Below are positions 63,884-64,000 of a DNA stretch of 64,000 bases, piece after piece. Origin of the DNA: Erinaceus europaeus (lineage: Eukaryota; Chordata; Mammalia; Eulipotyphla; Erinaceidae). A program made the translations under genes and the position numbers. Each line of letters starts with the position of its first letter. Position 1 is the stretch's first letter. Location of the stretch: assembly GCF_950295315.1 (NCBI RefSeq), contig NC_080177.1, positions 80,449,935-80,513,934 on the forward strand, in the 5' to 3' direction. The notes beneath the pieces were generated by a model. The model was not told the origin of the DNA. It saw only the letters and a program-made list of their open reading frames with translations, and did no database searches.

Positions 63884-64000
63884 TACAAAAGGAGACAGGG
63901 AAAGGGAATGGAGCAGTGCATGCAGAGAGCTGAGTGCAGTGCCTGGCCCACGAACAGGCAGAGAGAGTCAATGCTGACAGGTTCTCTGCACTTTTCCTGT

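Larger units (their letters stand above)
57073..64000 (+). other. SLC10A1: SLC10A1 intron 1, 5' part
   Basis: Starts GTACAG and runs past the window. Besides the SINEs, L1 and R pieces listed, the stretches 58373-58700, 58891-59423, 59766-60361, 62416-63142 and 63884-64000 look unique. I find no exon 2 (the segment expected to begin with a hydrophobic IVMTTCSTFC-like run is absent). Confidence 0.8.

Overview
This window is mammalian nuclear DNA, most likely from a hedgehog (Erinaceus or a close erinaceid). Two host exons can be recognised. Exon 1 of SMOC1 lies on the minus strand (coding bases 843 down to 745), and exon 1 of SLC10A1 lies on the plus strand (56717-57072). They point away from each other and are about 55.9 kb apart ATG to ATG. 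From memory this matches the SMOC1/SLC10A1 arrangement on human chromosome 14q24. The hedgehog assignment rests on the dense, modular tRNA-derived SINEs that I recognise as typical of that genome; no search was run.

Layout: 1-744 is SMOC1 intron 1. 745-1110 holds exon 1 and a CpG-rich promoter. 1225-56160 is intergenic sequence dominated by retroelements. 56160-56716 is a SINE followed by the short proximal promoter and 5' leader of SLC10A1. 56717-57072 is exon 1, and 57073-64000 is the start of its intron 1. I see no other protein-coding gene, no tRNA or rRNA gene and no CRISPR array.

Repeat classes, named here for convenience. SINE-A: about 290 bp, head GGCGGTAGCGCAGCGGGTTA, B box GGTTCGAGCCC, tail rich in CAA and ATAAATA. 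SINE-B: about 215 bp, head GGCGCACCTGGTTGAGCGC, ending TATCCAATAAATAAA. SINE-C: about 130-170 bp, head GATAGCATAATGGTTATGC, body CCAGAGCTGAGCAGTGCTC. SINE-D: about 145 bp, head GGCGCAGTGGATAAAGCAT. SINE-E: about 150 bp, with TTTGCCATGTGCAAGACCC. SINE-F: a B-like head with AGTACTAAG plus a 3' module containing CCTCCAGGAGCAGTGGATT. L1 copies are almost all 5'-truncated 3' ends; several keep the end of ORF2. Element R is a non-coding, poly(A)-ended retroposon up to about 1.9 kb that I cannot name; about twelve copies are present, with landmark CACCAATGTGTCCTGGA. Related solo LTRs occur at 24961-25321, 52016-52514 and probably 54347-54800.

Most notable observations: a roughly 0.8-kb reverse-transcriptase fragment of a Jockey/CR1-like (not L1, not RTE) LINE at 3296-4094; a tandem pair of near-consensus CTCF motifs at 46741-46816 between the two genes; a 925-bp TG-rich array that grew from a short TG seed inside an R element; two solo LTRs with exact 6-bp target duplications; a SINE within 300 bp of the SLC10A1 start codon; and an A/B chimeric SINE.

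Limits: repeat boundaries without a stated target duplication are good to roughly 10-30 bases. Candidate regulatory elements rest on base composition and motifs only, with no alignment.
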